Source of the DNA: Chryseobacterium mucoviscidosis
Lineage (GTDB): Bacteria > Bacteroidota > Bacteroidia > Flavobacteriales > Weeksellaceae
Assembly: GCF_002177115.1 (NCBI RefSeq)
Contig: NZ_MVAG01000108.1
Span: forward strand, 1 to 64,000
Reading direction: 5' to 3'
DNA length: 64,000 nt
The position numbers and the translations under genes are program-made. Shown piece after piece: positions 45,339 to 54,284 of this stretch; position 1 is the first letter of the stretch, and the number at the start of each line of letters is the position of its first letter. The notes beneath the pieces are model-generated. The model saw nothing but the letters and a program-made list of their open reading frames with translations. It had not been told where the DNA came from and ran no database searches.

Positions 45339-46564
45339 AATGGGCAGAAGGAATAGATAAATTAGGTCTTGGCTTATATTTCCTGCTTTGTGCTTTTGCC
45401 ATCGCAAATATTTATAGTGTAGACCAAAAGTTAGGAGAAAAACAGCTTATTTTCTTCTGCATTTCCCTGTTCGTCGGATTGGTGATTTTCGTGGGACGAA
45501 GCAAGTTCTTCGAAAATATGTCAGGAATTATTTACATCGGTGGAGTATTGCTTCTCGTAGGACTTTTCCCTTTTGGTAAAGAAATCCTCGGGCAGAAAAA
45601 CTGGTATAAATTCGGAAGTTTTACCATGCAGCCCGTTGAGTTTGCAAAGATTGGAACCGCTTTAATGCTCGCAAATTATGTCTCCGGACCGGAATTTAAT
45701 CTGAAAAACAGAAAGTCATTACTAACCACTTTGGCTATTGTCGGAATTCCGGCTGTTGTGGTTCTCGCCATTCCCGATGTTGGTTCCATGTTGGTTTTTA
45801 TCGCCTTTTTTATTGCCTTGTATCGTGAAGGATTGAGCGGAGTTCTGTTTGGAGTAGGATTTCTTTTTGCAGGGGTTTTCCTCGTCTCTTTGGCGATAGA
45901 TCCGATCTGGGTTGCGATTACCATCATCCTGATTATCGGAGGGTACATTGCAATGAATTATTACAAAATGTCGTGGAATATTATTTCCATTTCAAGTATT
46001 GCAGGTTCGGTGCTGCTTTTATGTGGTCTGGCTTTCGGTGCGCCTTATATTTTAGAAAAACTTCCGAAACACCAGAGAGAAAGAATTGAGGTTCTTTTTA
46101 AAGGTGAAAAAGCATTCAGGGATACTTCCGGATATAATTTGTTGTATTCTAAAACGGCTATCGGTTCCGGAGGTCTTTGGGGAAAAGGATACCGTGAAGG
46201 TTCCGTTACGCAGGGGAAATTTGTTCCGGAGCAGGAAACCGACTATATTTTTTGTACGGTAGGTGAAGAATGGGGATTTGTAGGAAGCGCTGTTCTTATT
46301 CTCTGTTATATGGTGTATATCGGAAGGATTTATTATCTCGCCGAGCAGCAGAAATCGGGCTTTAACCGCGTTTTCGGATATTGCTTTGCCTCGATTCTTT
46401 TAATGCACTTTACCATCAATTTAGGAATGGTAATGGGGCTATTCCCAACCGTTGGTATTCCGTTGCCGTATTTCAGTTATGGAGGAAGTTCTTTACTGGC
46501 GTTCTCAATGATGACTTTTATTTTCTTTAAATTAAATTATTCGGATAAGAATAGTCTGGTTTAA
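45335..46564 (+). CDS. rodA: Peptidoglycan glycosyltransferase RodA
   Basis: 409 residues of the SEDS family with about ten membrane helices. It overlaps mrdA by 4 bp (ATGA). Marks: KNWYKFGSFTMQPVEFAKIG, GSGGLWGKGYREGSVTQGKFVPEQETDYIFCTVGEEWGFVG and FPTVGIPLPYFSYGGSSLLAF. It polymerises glycan strands for the elongasome with PBP2. Last gene of the operon; no clear terminator follows. Confidence 0.95.
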   Translation: MKWAEGIDKLGLGLYFLLCAFAIANIYSVDQKLGEKQLIFFCISLFVGLVIFVGRSKFFENMSGIIYIGGVLLLVGLFPFGKEILGQKNWYKFGSFTMQPVEFAKIGTALMLANYVSGPEFNLKNRKSLLTTLAIVGIPAVVVLAIPDVGSMLVFIAFFIALYREGLSGVLFGVGFLFAGVFLVSLAIDPIWVAITIILIIGGYIAMNYYKMSWNIISISSIAGSVLLLCGLAFGAPYILEKLPKHQRERIEVLFKGEKAFRDTSGYNLLYSKTAIGSGGLWGKGYREGSVTQGKFVPEQETDYIFCTVGEEWGFVGSAVLILCYMVYIGRIYYLAEQQKSGFNRVFGYCFASILLMHFTINLGMVMGLFPTVGIPLPYFSYGGSSLLAFSMMTFIFFKLNYSDKNSLV

Positions 46565-46680
46565 AAGCTGGAGGATAGAAGTTGGATGATGGAAGTTCAA
46601 AATAGTATGTTTTAATTTTCATAATTGAGATCTGCGTAACCTGCCAAATTCGTGAGATAAAATAACTCTCAACAAAGTTT

Positions 46681-47259
46681 ATGAAAGAATCCTATTTTTC
46701 CGATCAGCATTTCGAGAACAGAAATTTCACACAGCCTTTAGACAAAGGCGAATACGAAAACTGTACTTTCCGAAACTGTAATTTAGAATACGCGAATCTT
46801 TCAGGATTCAATTTTAACGACTGCGAATTTATTGACTGCAACCTCAGCATGATGAATCTGGTTTCAACAGCTTTTCGCGAGGTGGTTTTTAAAGAGTGTA
46901 AAATGTTTGGACTGCATTTCAACGACTGCAATGAATTCGGATTATCGTTTACATTTGAAAGCTGTCTTCTCAACAATTCCATATTTTATAAAACATCAAT
47001 CAAAAAAACACTATTCAGAAATTCAAAATTAATTGAGGTCGATTTTTCCGAATGTGATTTATCGAACGCAATATTTGCCGGATGCGATCTCTCAGGAGCT
47101 GTTTTCGACCATACCAACCTCGAAAAAGCGGATTTCCGTACATCGTTCAGTTATTCCATCAATCCGGCTTTAAACAGGCTTAAACAGGCTAAATTTTCGC
47201 TTTCTGAAATTCATGGACTCCTTCATCAATTCGATATTGAAATTGATAAAAACGGATAG
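46681..47259 (+). CDS. Pentapeptide-repeat protein
   Basis: 192 residues. Repeats of the A(D/N)LxX type run through most of the length: CTFRNCNLEYANLSGFNFNDCEFIDCNLSMMNL, then FSECDLSNAIFAGCDLSGAVFDHTNLEKADF. This predicts a right-handed quadrilateral beta-helix as in Qnr and MfpA. Such proteins can mimic DNA at gyrase, but a quinolone-protection role is not shown by sequence alone. Single gene, no signal peptide. Confidence 0.85.
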   Translation: MKESYFSDQHFENRNFTQPLDKGEYENCTFRNCNLEYANLSGFNFNDCEFIDCNLSMMNLVSTAFREVVFKECKMFGLHFNDCNEFGLSFTFESCLLNNSIFYKTSIKKTLFRNSKLIEVDFSECDLSNAIFAGCDLSGAVFDHTNLEKADFRTSFSYSINPALNRLKQAKFSLSEIHGLLHQFDIEIDKNG

Positions 47260-47635
47260 GTTACTGTTGATGGTTAATCGTTGATCGTTTTGCTGTCTAA
47301 TACCATTTTATCTTTGGATTTTCTGTACATAAATATTCCGTAGGAATTGTATCTGTGTAGTATAAATGAAGAATGTAGAATCAGAACTCCGCAGGAGTTC
47401 AATTTCACAGTAATTTTAATAACAAAATGAGATAAAAATTATCTAAGCTCTTTTATGAGTGAAACGGCTCTGTGAAACTAAAAGCAAATTATTTATCTTA
47501 GTATTAGAAAAAAGCAATTCCCCTTCTCTGAAGGGGTGGATTTTGCGAAGCAAAAGACGGTGTAGTCAAAAACGGAACAATAAAAAAACCATCAAAATTT
47601 TTGATGGTTTCATTATTTAAATCAATTATTTAAAA
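47260..47635. other. Intergenic stretch with remnants of dispersed repeats
   Basis: 376 bp without a gene. It contains pieces that look like dispersed intergenic repeats of the genus: GAACTCCGCAGGAGTTC near 47385-47401 (a 17-bp palindrome-like sequence) and CCCCTTCTCTGAAGGGG near 47521-47536, followed by TTTTGCGAAGCAAAA. The terminator of the next gene lies at its right end. Confidence 0.5.
47582..47612 (-). terminator. Terminator of the NlpC/P60 gene
   Basis: AAACCATCAAAA pairs with TTTTGATGGTTT, with seven T on the minus-strand side. It lies 25 bp behind the gene. Confidence 0.9.
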
Positions 47636-48349
47636 TTAAAAACTTGCTGCGTTTGCTGCCGGAGTTGTTGTTGCAAGATTATTGTAAGCTTCTCCGTTTT
47701 CGTTGATGATTCTCTTTCCGAATCTGTATTTTGGACCCCAATAAGAATCATTTAATGAAGAAATCATGACTCCTTTTGAAGTTGCGGCGTGAATAAACTT
47801 CACTTCTCCGTCTTCTGTTACGCTTTCTACGATTCCTACGTGAGAAATTCTTCTTCCGTGAGAAAAGAAAATCAAATCTCCTTTCTGAAGGTTTTCTTTT
47901 TCTATTCTTTCACCTTCTTCAGATTGTGAAGCAGCTACTCTTGGTAAGCTAAGACCTGCTGCAGCACCGAAAACTGAAAGTACAAAAGCTGAACAGTCAA
48001 TCCCGTTTCTTGTCATTCCTCCGTAACGGTAAGGCGTTCCAAGATAAGTCTGTGCTTCGTTTAAGATGTTATCGATTGTTGCGCTATGTTTGATTGCTTT
48101 TGCAATCTCAGAATTTTTGATAGAATTTTTTGCGTTGGCTAAAGTAGCTGCCTTTTCTGCAAGAAATGAGTTGATTAATTTCTGCTTATCCTGCTCCATT
48201 TTGTTTGTTTCAAGAGAGGCAAGTTTGGCATCTGTTTTGTATTCTTTAGCGTAAGTTGCTGGTTTTGAAACTACGTAGTTTGTAACACACGATTGTAACG
48301 ATACAGTAGAGACGAAAGCAACTAGATAAAACAAAACTCTTTTCTTCAT
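47636..48349 (-). CDS. NlpC/P60 family cysteine peptidase lipoprotein (C40)
   Basis: 237 residues. Lipoprotein signal with lipobox LQSC (Cys at residue 21). A helical spacer (about 40-85) is followed by the NlpC/P60 domain: GTPYRYGGMTRNGIDCSAFV (catalytic Cys), SHGRRISHVGIVE (His) and KFIHAATSKGV (third polar residue). It probably cuts peptidoglycan stem peptides from the outer-membrane side. Single-gene unit. Confidence 0.92.
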   Translation of the reverse strand: MKKRVLFYLVAFVSTVSLQSCVTNYVVSKPATYAKEYKTDAKLASLETNKMEQDKQKLINSFLAEKAATLANAKNSIKNSEIAKAIKHSATIDNILNEAQTYLGTPYRYGGMTRNGIDCSAFVLSVFGAAAGLSLPRVAASQSEEGERIEKENLQKGDLIFFSHGRRISHVGIVESVTEDGEVKFIHAATSKGVMISSLNDSYWGPKYRFGKRIINENGEAYNNLATTTPAANAASF

Positions 48350-48489
48350 ATATATTTGATTACCGTGTTAAAAAAGGATAGTATATTTTCAAAAGCAATA
48401 CAAAAATATAGAATCCAAGTAAAAGAGCCCCGATATGACAATTGTCAGGTTCTTTATTTAACACATTTTAACATAATTTTTACGTATGT

Positions 48490-48542
48490 TAAAAAAAAAT
48501 AAACCGCAACCGCCTGTTTTGGGTAGGTGTGCGGTTTTTTTT
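48490..48542. terminator. Terminator-like hairpin with no gene before it
   Basis: AACCGC (48502-48507) pairs with GCGGTT (48531-48536), with additional inner pairs. Runs of eight or more T or A lie on both sides, so it could work on either strand. Neither neighbouring gene ends here. Confidence 0.65.
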
Positions 48543-48737
48543 ATTAAGATTCTTTAACAAAAATATTGCGGATTATTGTAAAATAAAGGATAGGCAATCA
48601 AATTAATTCAAAATACCCCATTATAAATTTTGTTAATAAATGATTGGTTTTTCGGTTGTTTCAGGTTTTTAACTCTACTTTTTAATGCTTTTATAACGGC
48701 TGTTGTTTTCGTTTTAACAAAGCATTCATACCTCATA

Positions 48738-48768
48738 AAAAAACTCCCCGATCAATCGGAGAGTTTCA
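48738..48768 (-). terminator. Terminator of the glutamine synthetase gene
   Basis: Minus strand ACTCTCCGAT, loop TG, ATCGGGGAGT, then seven T; 22 bp behind the gene. Confidence 0.9.
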
Positions 48769-48790
48769 CTAATATGGAACTTTACAAATG

Positions 48791-50986
48791 TTACTTTGTA
48801 AATAACATTTCTCTGTATTTCGTCATTGGCCAAAGCTCATCGTCTACCATCATTTCAAGATCGTCTGATGCATCTCTGATGGTGTCGAATAAAGGTTTTA
48901 CCTTATTACAGTATTCTTCAGCCTGTTTTTGGCTCTCGGTAACTGCTTTTGCCGCTTCTCTTGCTTTAATAAGATCTTCAACGCCTACTTTAATTTTAGA
49001 AACATTCTCGGAAATGCTTGTAATTAAGCTCATCTGTTCTTTTGCCAAAGATTTGAATTCTTTGTCTCCGAAGATTTCTTTTAACCCTTTTACGTTCTCG
49101 ATCAGTCTGTTCTGATAATTTAACGCGGAAGGGATAATGTGGTTTCTTGCGATGTCACTTAACACTCTTGCTTCGATATCAATAACCGTAGAATATTTTT
49201 CTAATTTGATTTCGTTTCTTGCTTCAACTTCTCTGTGCGTGAAAATTCCCATCTCTTCGTAAAGCGCTAAGAATTTCTCATCCATTTCCTGCTTAAGAGC
49301 TTCCGGAGTTGTTTTTAAGTTGTTTAAACCTCTCTTTTCCGCTTCTTTAGCCCAGTCATCAGAATATCCATCTCCTTCAAACATAATGTTTTTACACTGC
49401 TTGATGTATTCTCTTAATACATTGAAGATTGCTTCATCTTTCTTAAGACCTGTTTCAATTAAAGCATCTACTTCTTTTTTAAAGTCGTTTAATTGTTTTG
49501 CGGCAATCGTGTTCATTACCGTCATAGATTCTGCACAGTTTGCAGAAGAACCTACCGCTCTGATCTCGAATTTATTTCCTGTAAATGCAAATGGAGAAGT
49601 TCTGTTTCTGTCTGTGTTATCCAACAGGATTTCAGGAATTTTTCCAACTACATTTAGTTTTAAATCTGTTTTTTCGTCCGGAGAAAGTTTTCCTTCCGTT
49701 ACTTTTTCAAGCTCTTCCAAAACTCTGAACAACTGGCTTCCGATGAATACGGAAATAATTGCCGGCGGAGCCTCGTTTGCACCCAATCTGTGGTCGTTGC
49801 TTGCAGAAGCAATACTTGCTCTTAAAAGATCTGCATATTCGTGAACTGCTTTAATTGTGTTGACGAAGAACGTTAAGAACTGTAGGTTTTTCTTAGGGTT
49901 TTTTCCCGGGCTTAAAAGGTTTTCACCTGTATCGGTTGCCAAAGACCAGTTATTGTGCTTTCCGCTTCCGTTTACGCCAGCGAAAGGCTTTTCGTGGAAT
50001 AAAATATGGAAATGATGTCTGTGAGCGATTCTTGCCATAACGTCCATCAACAAAGAGTTGTGGTCAACAGCAACGTTTACTTCTTCAAACATCGGAGCAA
50101 GCTCGAATTGATTCGGAGCTACCTCGTTGTGTCTCGTTGTTACAGGGATTCCTAATTTCATACATTCGATTTCCAGCTCTTTCATGAAATTCATGACTCT
50201 TGTAGGAATTGAACCGAAATAGTGGTCATCCAACTGCTGTCCTTTTGCAGGAGAGTGTCCTAACAAAGTTTTCCCTGTTAAAACCAAATCAGGACGAGAT
50301 TGATATAAAGCAGAATCTACCAAGAAATATTCCTGCTCCCAACCTAAAGTTGGGGTTACTTTTGTTACATTTTTGTCGAAATACTGCATTACATTGGTTG
50401 CAGCTTCGTCTACCGCGTTCAAAGCTCTTAGAAGAGGAGCTTTGTAATCTAAAGTTTCTCCTGTGTAAGAAATGAAGATCGAAGGAATACATAGAGTAGT
50501 TCCCATGATGAACGCAGGAGATGTAGGATCCCATGCGGTATAACCTCTCGCTTCAAAAGTGTTTCTGATACCTCCATTCGGGAAAGAAGATGCATCCGGT
50601 TCCTGCTGTATCAATAAATTTCCGCTGAATCTTTCGATCGCTCTTCCTCCTTCAATCGGAGTGAAGAAAGAATCGTGCTTTTCTGCTGTAGAACCTGTTA
50701 AAGGCTGAAACCAGTGTGTGTAGTGTGTTACACCTTTGCTCATTGCCCAGTCTTTCATGGCTACCGCAACCTGATCTGCAATGTGTCTCTGGATTTTGCT
50801 TCCTTTTTTTACTGCATCCATAATAGACTGGAATGCTTCTTTCGTTAAATATTCTCTCATTGTTTCCTCAGAGAAAACATTCTGACAGAATAATTCTGAT
50901 AATTTTACAGGAACTTCTACAGAATTATCTCTTCTGAAGTCCTTGAATGGTAAAGTTTCTAACGCTTTGAATCTTAAAGTTGACAT
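48791..50986 (-). CDS. glnN: Glutamine synthetase type III
   Basis: 731 residues, the length of GSIII enzymes, which form double hexamers in Bacteroidota and cyanobacteria. It makes glutamine from glutamate, ammonia and ATP. GWEQEYFLVD carries metal-binding Glu residues. FHILFHEKPFAGVNGSGKHNNWSLAT is the ATP/glutamate motif, and NRTSPFAFTGNKFEIRAVGSSANCAESMTVMNTI the C-terminal catalytic block. Single-gene unit with its own terminator and a -7 box at 51008. Nitrogen control is likely, but no known operator is visible. Confidence 0.95.
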   Translation of the reverse strand: MSTLRFKALETLPFKDFRRDNSVEVPVKLSELFCQNVFSEETMREYLTKEAFQSIMDAVKKGSKIQRHIADQVAVAMKDWAMSKGVTHYTHWFQPLTGSTAEKHDSFFTPIEGGRAIERFSGNLLIQQEPDASSFPNGGIRNTFEARGYTAWDPTSPAFIMGTTLCIPSIFISYTGETLDYKAPLLRALNAVDEAATNVMQYFDKNVTKVTPTLGWEQEYFLVDSALYQSRPDLVLTGKTLLGHSPAKGQQLDDHYFGSIPTRVMNFMKELEIECMKLGIPVTTRHNEVAPNQFELAPMFEEVNVAVDHNSLLMDVMARIAHRHHFHILFHEKPFAGVNGSGKHNNWSLATDTGENLLSPGKNPKKNLQFLTFFVNTIKAVHEYADLLRASIASASNDHRLGANEAPPAIISVFIGSQLFRVLEELEKVTEGKLSPDEKTDLKLNVVGKIPEILLDNTDRNRTSPFAFTGNKFEIRAVGSSANCAESMTVMNTIAAKQLNDFKKEVDALIETGLKKDEAIFNVLREYIKQCKNIMFEGDGYSDDWAKEAEKRGLNNLKTTPEALKQEMDEKFLALYEEMGIFTHREVEARNEIKLEKYSTVIDIEARVLSDIARNHIIPSALNYQNRLIENVKGLKEIFGDKEFKSLAKEQMSLITSISENVSKIKVGVEDLIKAREAAKAVTESQKQAEEYCNKVKPLFDTIRDASDDLEMMVDDELWPMTKYREMLFTK

Positions 50987-51368
50987 ATTAGGTTAATTTT
51001 TACGGGGCAAATTTACAAAAAAATTGAATTGAAAAATATTTTACCCTAAAAATTTAAGGGGTGCTTTTGAAATTTAATATAATTTTAAAATATAATGAGT
51101 TTTTAAAGGGGCTTGAATTCCCAAATTGAAATTTTTATACCTATTAATATATGAGAAAATGAATCGAACTTTAAACTGTAACTTTTAATATTAAGAAAAT
51201 TTATTGCTGATACTTTAAAAAAGAACACCTCAAAAATCTTAATTTTAAGACAGAAAAATAATTTTTGTTTGTTACGTCAATTGTGTTAAAATGCTGGTTA
51301 GCAAATTAATAATATCATTTAAAATATTTTTCGTAACTTAGCAGACTTTTTATAAAAATTTTAAATAT
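50987..51368. other. AT-rich divergent intergenic region
   Basis: 382 bp between the divergent glutamine synthetase and DUF6909 genes. Apart from the -7 box of glnN at 51008-51015 and a weak TAACTTAG before the right-hand gene, I see no open frame, hairpin or repeat. Confidence 0.5.
51008..51015 (-). promoter_or_regulatory. -7 box of the glutamine synthetase gene
   Basis: Minus-strand TAAATTTG, 21 bp before the start codon. No -33 box is clear. Confidence 0.6.
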
Positions 51369-53060
51369 ATGACAAATTCTAGAGCAAGAGAAACCACCGA
51401 GGCAATTGAAAGACTATACATATCTATGAGACACCTGTTTTATAGAGGTTTTTTCAAGCCGAGCGGAGTTTCAGGAGAAAGCATTAGAAGTTTGTTGAAG
51501 ACGATCAATCCGGAAATTTACGGTACCATGAGTATACCCAGTAAAGTGGAACTCGATGGTTTGATGTATGTTTTAGACAGACTTCCAGAAGGAATCGAAG
51601 AATGCGCTTTCATTCATCTTACATCAGACGAAGGTTTTGATAAAGGAAGTTTCGAACCGATCGTTCCTAAAAAAAGAAGAAGAAACTGTTACAGAATCGA
51701 TGAACACCAGATGAACATTGAAGTTCTTTTGGGGCGTTCGGAAATTTATGATATTCTTACCCACCTTACCTTTTTATTCATTGAGGCAGATAAAGTTCGC
51801 AATCTGGCTTTCATTCAGGATGAAAACTGGAAACCGACAAGAGCCTTCAAAATTATTGAAGAAGTGGTGAAAGGAGAGAAAAAATTCAGCAGAAGAGAAA
51901 AAGAAGTTGCCCTTATTCATTTATCTTCTTTAATAGGAAGAACGTTTGATGAAACTTTAAAGGCTTATAATACTTTCGGGGATGATGAAAATCCTGACCG
52001 TTTATTCAAAATCATCTACAACCTTGCGAAAGTAAGTCTGGAAGATGCAAAACAGACCAGAGAAAGGGAAATTCATTTCAGTGCTATCTTAAAGGAAAGG
52101 GTAGGACATCACTATTTTGGTGAAAAGTGGGCGAATAAAGTAAAAGAAGTTTTGTTTGAAAATAATCTTCACATGAGACCGCTTCACATCATTTCTGCCA
52201 ATATGCACTCTGTGAAAAATATGCTGTATGCCAACGAAGCATTGAAGAAAAAAGATCATAAAGAAGTAGATTACAAAATGTACGGAGAAATTTCCGACAA
52301 AAAAGAACTTCGCGATAAAGTTTCCAAATACGCTTTGGAACAGGGAATGATCTACATTAATGACAAAAGCGGAAGTAATATCGATGTGCAGATCATCGAC
52401 CTCAGCAAAACAGATCTCAGAAATACGCCTTTTCAGGATATTAAATTTGCAGGAGATGATGTCGTAATGGTTTTTGATTATGCATTCGGAGAACAGGCTT
52501 ACGAAATAATGGACGAATTGCTGAGACCTTACGAACATAAAGGGGAAGTGTACATGATGAAGGTAAAATCTGTTTCCATCATGGGTAAAGCGGGAATTCT
52601 TGCCGGTGGAAAAGGAGACATCATGATCCCGACTTCACATATTTTTGAAGGAACAGCAGACAATTATCCGTTCGAAAATGCCCTGAAACTAGACGATTTC
52701 AAAGATGATGAATTAAAAGCTTTCGAAGGTCCGATGATTACCGTTTTGGGAACTTCGCTTCAGAACAGGGATATTCTTTCATATTTTATGAATACTTCAT
52801 GGAAAGCGATCGGTCTTGAGATGGAAGGGGCGCATTACCAGAAAGCCATTCAGGTGGCTTCGAAGATCAGACATCACATTACTCCGGATTTATTCGTGAT
52901 GTATGCCTATTACGCATCCGATAATCCTTTGGAAACCGGAAGTACACTTTCTTCGGGAGGTTTAGGATTAACAGGAGTAAAACCGACGTATCTTATCACC
53001 TTAAGAATCTTAGAAAAGATCTTACAGAGCGGAAAGAAAGAATCTTCAGCGAAAAAATAA
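51369..53060 (+). CDS. DUF6909 family protein with a nucleosidase-like C-terminus
   Basis: 563 residues, no signal peptide. The N-terminal half (ETTEAIERLYISMRHLFYRGFFKPSG; SKVELDGLMYVLDRLPEGIEEC; the basic patch PKKRRRNCYRID) fits the Bacteroidota family DUF6909, named from memory. The C-terminal third resembles the purine nucleoside phosphorylase/MTA-SAH nucleosidase fold: EMEGA at 484-488, about 28 residues later Ala516-Ser517-Asp518, and upstream ITVLGTS. In that fold the Glu residues bind ribose and the Asp is catalytic. No function is established that I know of. Monocistronic. Confidence 0.7.
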   Translation: MTNSRARETTEAIERLYISMRHLFYRGFFKPSGVSGESIRSLLKTINPEIYGTMSIPSKVELDGLMYVLDRLPEGIEECAFIHLTSDEGFDKGSFEPIVPKKRRRNCYRIDEHQMNIEVLLGRSEIYDILTHLTFLFIEADKVRNLAFIQDENWKPTRAFKIIEEVVKGEKKFSRREKEVALIHLSSLIGRTFDETLKAYNTFGDDENPDRLFKIIYNLAKVSLEDAKQTREREIHFSAILKERVGHHYFGEKWANKVKEVLFENNLHMRPLHIISANMHSVKNMLYANEALKKKDHKEVDYKMYGEISDKKELRDKVSKYALEQGMIYINDKSGSNIDVQIIDLSKTDLRNTPFQDIKFAGDDVVMVFDYAFGEQAYEIMDELLRPYEHKGEVYMMKVKSVSIMGKAGILAGGKGDIMIPTSHIFEGTADNYPFENALKLDDFKDDELKAFEGPMITVLGTSLQNRDILSYFMNTSWKAIGLEMEGAHYQKAIQVASKIRHHITPDLFVMYAYYASDNPLETGSTLSSGGLGLTGVKPTYLITLRILEKILQSGKKESSAKK

Positions 53061-53083
53061 TTTGATTAATTTCAAGTAAATAT

Positions 53084-53115
53084 AAACCTCGGATGTTTTC
53101 ATTTGAGGTTTTTTG
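53084..53115 (+). terminator. Terminator of the DUF6909 gene
   Basis: AAACCTC (53084-53090) pairs with GAGGTTT (53105-53111), followed by further T. Confidence 0.75.
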
Positions 53116-53154
53116 TTGGAACATGAATTCAGCTTATTCAAACACGAATGACGC

Positions 53155-53670
53155 AAATTTTCTACACGAATTTCACTAAATTTATTGGTGTCTAAAATTA
53201 TGCTTGTTGTTTGTGGAATTTGTGTTTAAGACATTATTATAAAGAAAGTAAAATCAACGTCGCAAATTTCACTAAGTTTATTTGTGCCTGAAATTGTGCT
53301 TATTATTTGTGGAATTTGTGTTTAAGAAAATTTACTTTAAAGAAAGTAAACTCAGTCTCGCAAATTTTCCATACGAATTTCACTAAATTTATTTGTGCCT
53401 AAAATTGTGGTTTTTATTTGTGGAATTTGTGTTTAAGAACATTTGTCTAAAGAAAGTAAACTCAACGTCGCGAATTTTCTACAGAAATTTCACTAAGTTT
53501 ATTTGTGTCTAAAATTGTGTTTTTTATTTGTGGAATTTGTGTTTAAGACATTTGCTTTAAAGAAACTAAACTCAGCCGCGCGAATTTTGCACACGAATTT
53601 TACTAAGTTTATTTGTGCCTAAAATTGTGTTTTTTATTTGTGAAATTTGTGGTTAAGAACATATCTTTAA
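53155..53670. repeat. Array of five imperfect tandem repeats, about 110 bp each
   Basis: The marker TTCACTAAnTTTATT recurs at 53171, 53267, 53378, 53488 and 53598 (last copy TTTACTAA), so the period is 96, 111, 110 and 110 bp. Each unit continues with GTGCCTAAAATTGTG, TTATTTGTGGAATTTGTG and GTTTAAG, then AAGAAAGTAAACTCA. Within a unit ACGAATTTCAC and GTGGAATTTGTG are roughly complementary, so each could form a hairpin. A degenerate related piece lies behind the next gene (about 54152-54240). No protein-coding frame spans the array. Confidence 0.9.
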
Positions 53671-53685
53671 GAAAAATTAAAACAA

Positions 53686-54150
53686 ATGAGTTCAGCAGCA
53701 CAATTAGCCAAAAGATTCCGGGAGGTTACATTAGATGGTTTATGGATTGCCAATACCAACTTTAAAGATCAGCTTTCCAATGTTTCTTGGGAAAAGGCAA
53801 CAGCTAAAGTAGGTTCCTTAAATACCATCGCAATGCTTACTTTTCATATTGATTATTATATTGCCGGTTTAATTAACGTTTTTGAAGGTGGCGATTTAGA
53901 AATCAGGGATCAATTCAGCTTCGACCTACCTCCGATTGAATCTCCGGAACAGTGGGAGAACCTGAAAAGTAAATTTTTAAGCGATGCCAAAAAGTTCGCA
54001 GATTTATTGGAAAAAATGCCCGATTCGAAAATGAACGAGGGTTTTGTAGACGAAAAGTACGGAACCTATCTCAGAAATATAGATGGCATGATTGAGCATT
54101 GCTATTATCATCTGGGACAGATTACTTTGATTAAAAAACTTTTGAATTAA
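53686..54150 (+). CDS. DinB-like protein (DUF1572 type)
   Basis: 154 residues, four-helix-bundle DinB/YfiT fold. The metal-binding histidines are in MLTFHIDYYIAG and in MIEHCYYHLGQITLIKKL. Members of the fold are thiol-dependent transferases or of unknown function. It stands between two repeat stretches, with no operon partner. Confidence 0.8.
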   Translation: MSSAAQLAKRFREVTLDGLWIANTNFKDQLSNVSWEKATAKVGSLNTIAMLTFHIDYYIAGLINVFEGGDLEIRDQFSFDLPPIESPEQWENLKSKFLSDAKKFADLLEKMPDSKMNEGFVDEKYGTYLRNIDGMIEHCYYHLGQITLIKKLLN

Positions 54151-54151
54151 A

Positions 54152-54240
54152 CACAAATGACGCTAATTTTTCACGAATCACACGAATTTTATTTGTGTTT
54201 AAAATTGTGTGAATATTAGTGATATTCGTGTTTAAATAGA
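54152..54240. repeat. Degenerate copy of the repeat found at 53155-53670
   Basis: Contains AATTTTTCACGAATCAC, TTTATTTGTGTTTAAAATTGTGTG and ATTCGTGTTTAAA, the same ordered parts as a unit of the upstream array but more diverged. Confidence 0.6.
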
Positions 54241-54284
54241 TTATTATTTTTAAATACTTATCTTTAGAAAAAATAAAATTTTAA

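Larger units (their letters stand above)
48350..48790. other. Intergenic region with two unexplained hairpins
   Basis: 441 bp without a gene. From left to right: a -7-like box of the NlpC gene (minus-strand TATTTTTG, 48401-48408); a hairpin AAAGAGCC...GGTTCTTT at about 48422-48456 enclosing the palindrome GACAATTGTC; a terminator-like hairpin at 48490-48542; a minus-strand TATTTTTG at 48558-48565; and the glnA terminator. A short RNA of about 60 nt is possible between 48550 and 48490. Confidence 0.45.

Noticed and set aside
48630..49115. Plus-strand open frame of 161 codons beginning in the glnN downstream region
   Set aside because: Two thirds of it is antisense to the C-terminus of glutamine synthetase III, and its composition (Ser- and Phe-rich) is that of a shadow frame.
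53155..53670. CRISPR array
   Set aside because: The units are about 110 bp and imperfect throughout, without short exact repeats alternating with unique spacers, and no cas gene is nearby.
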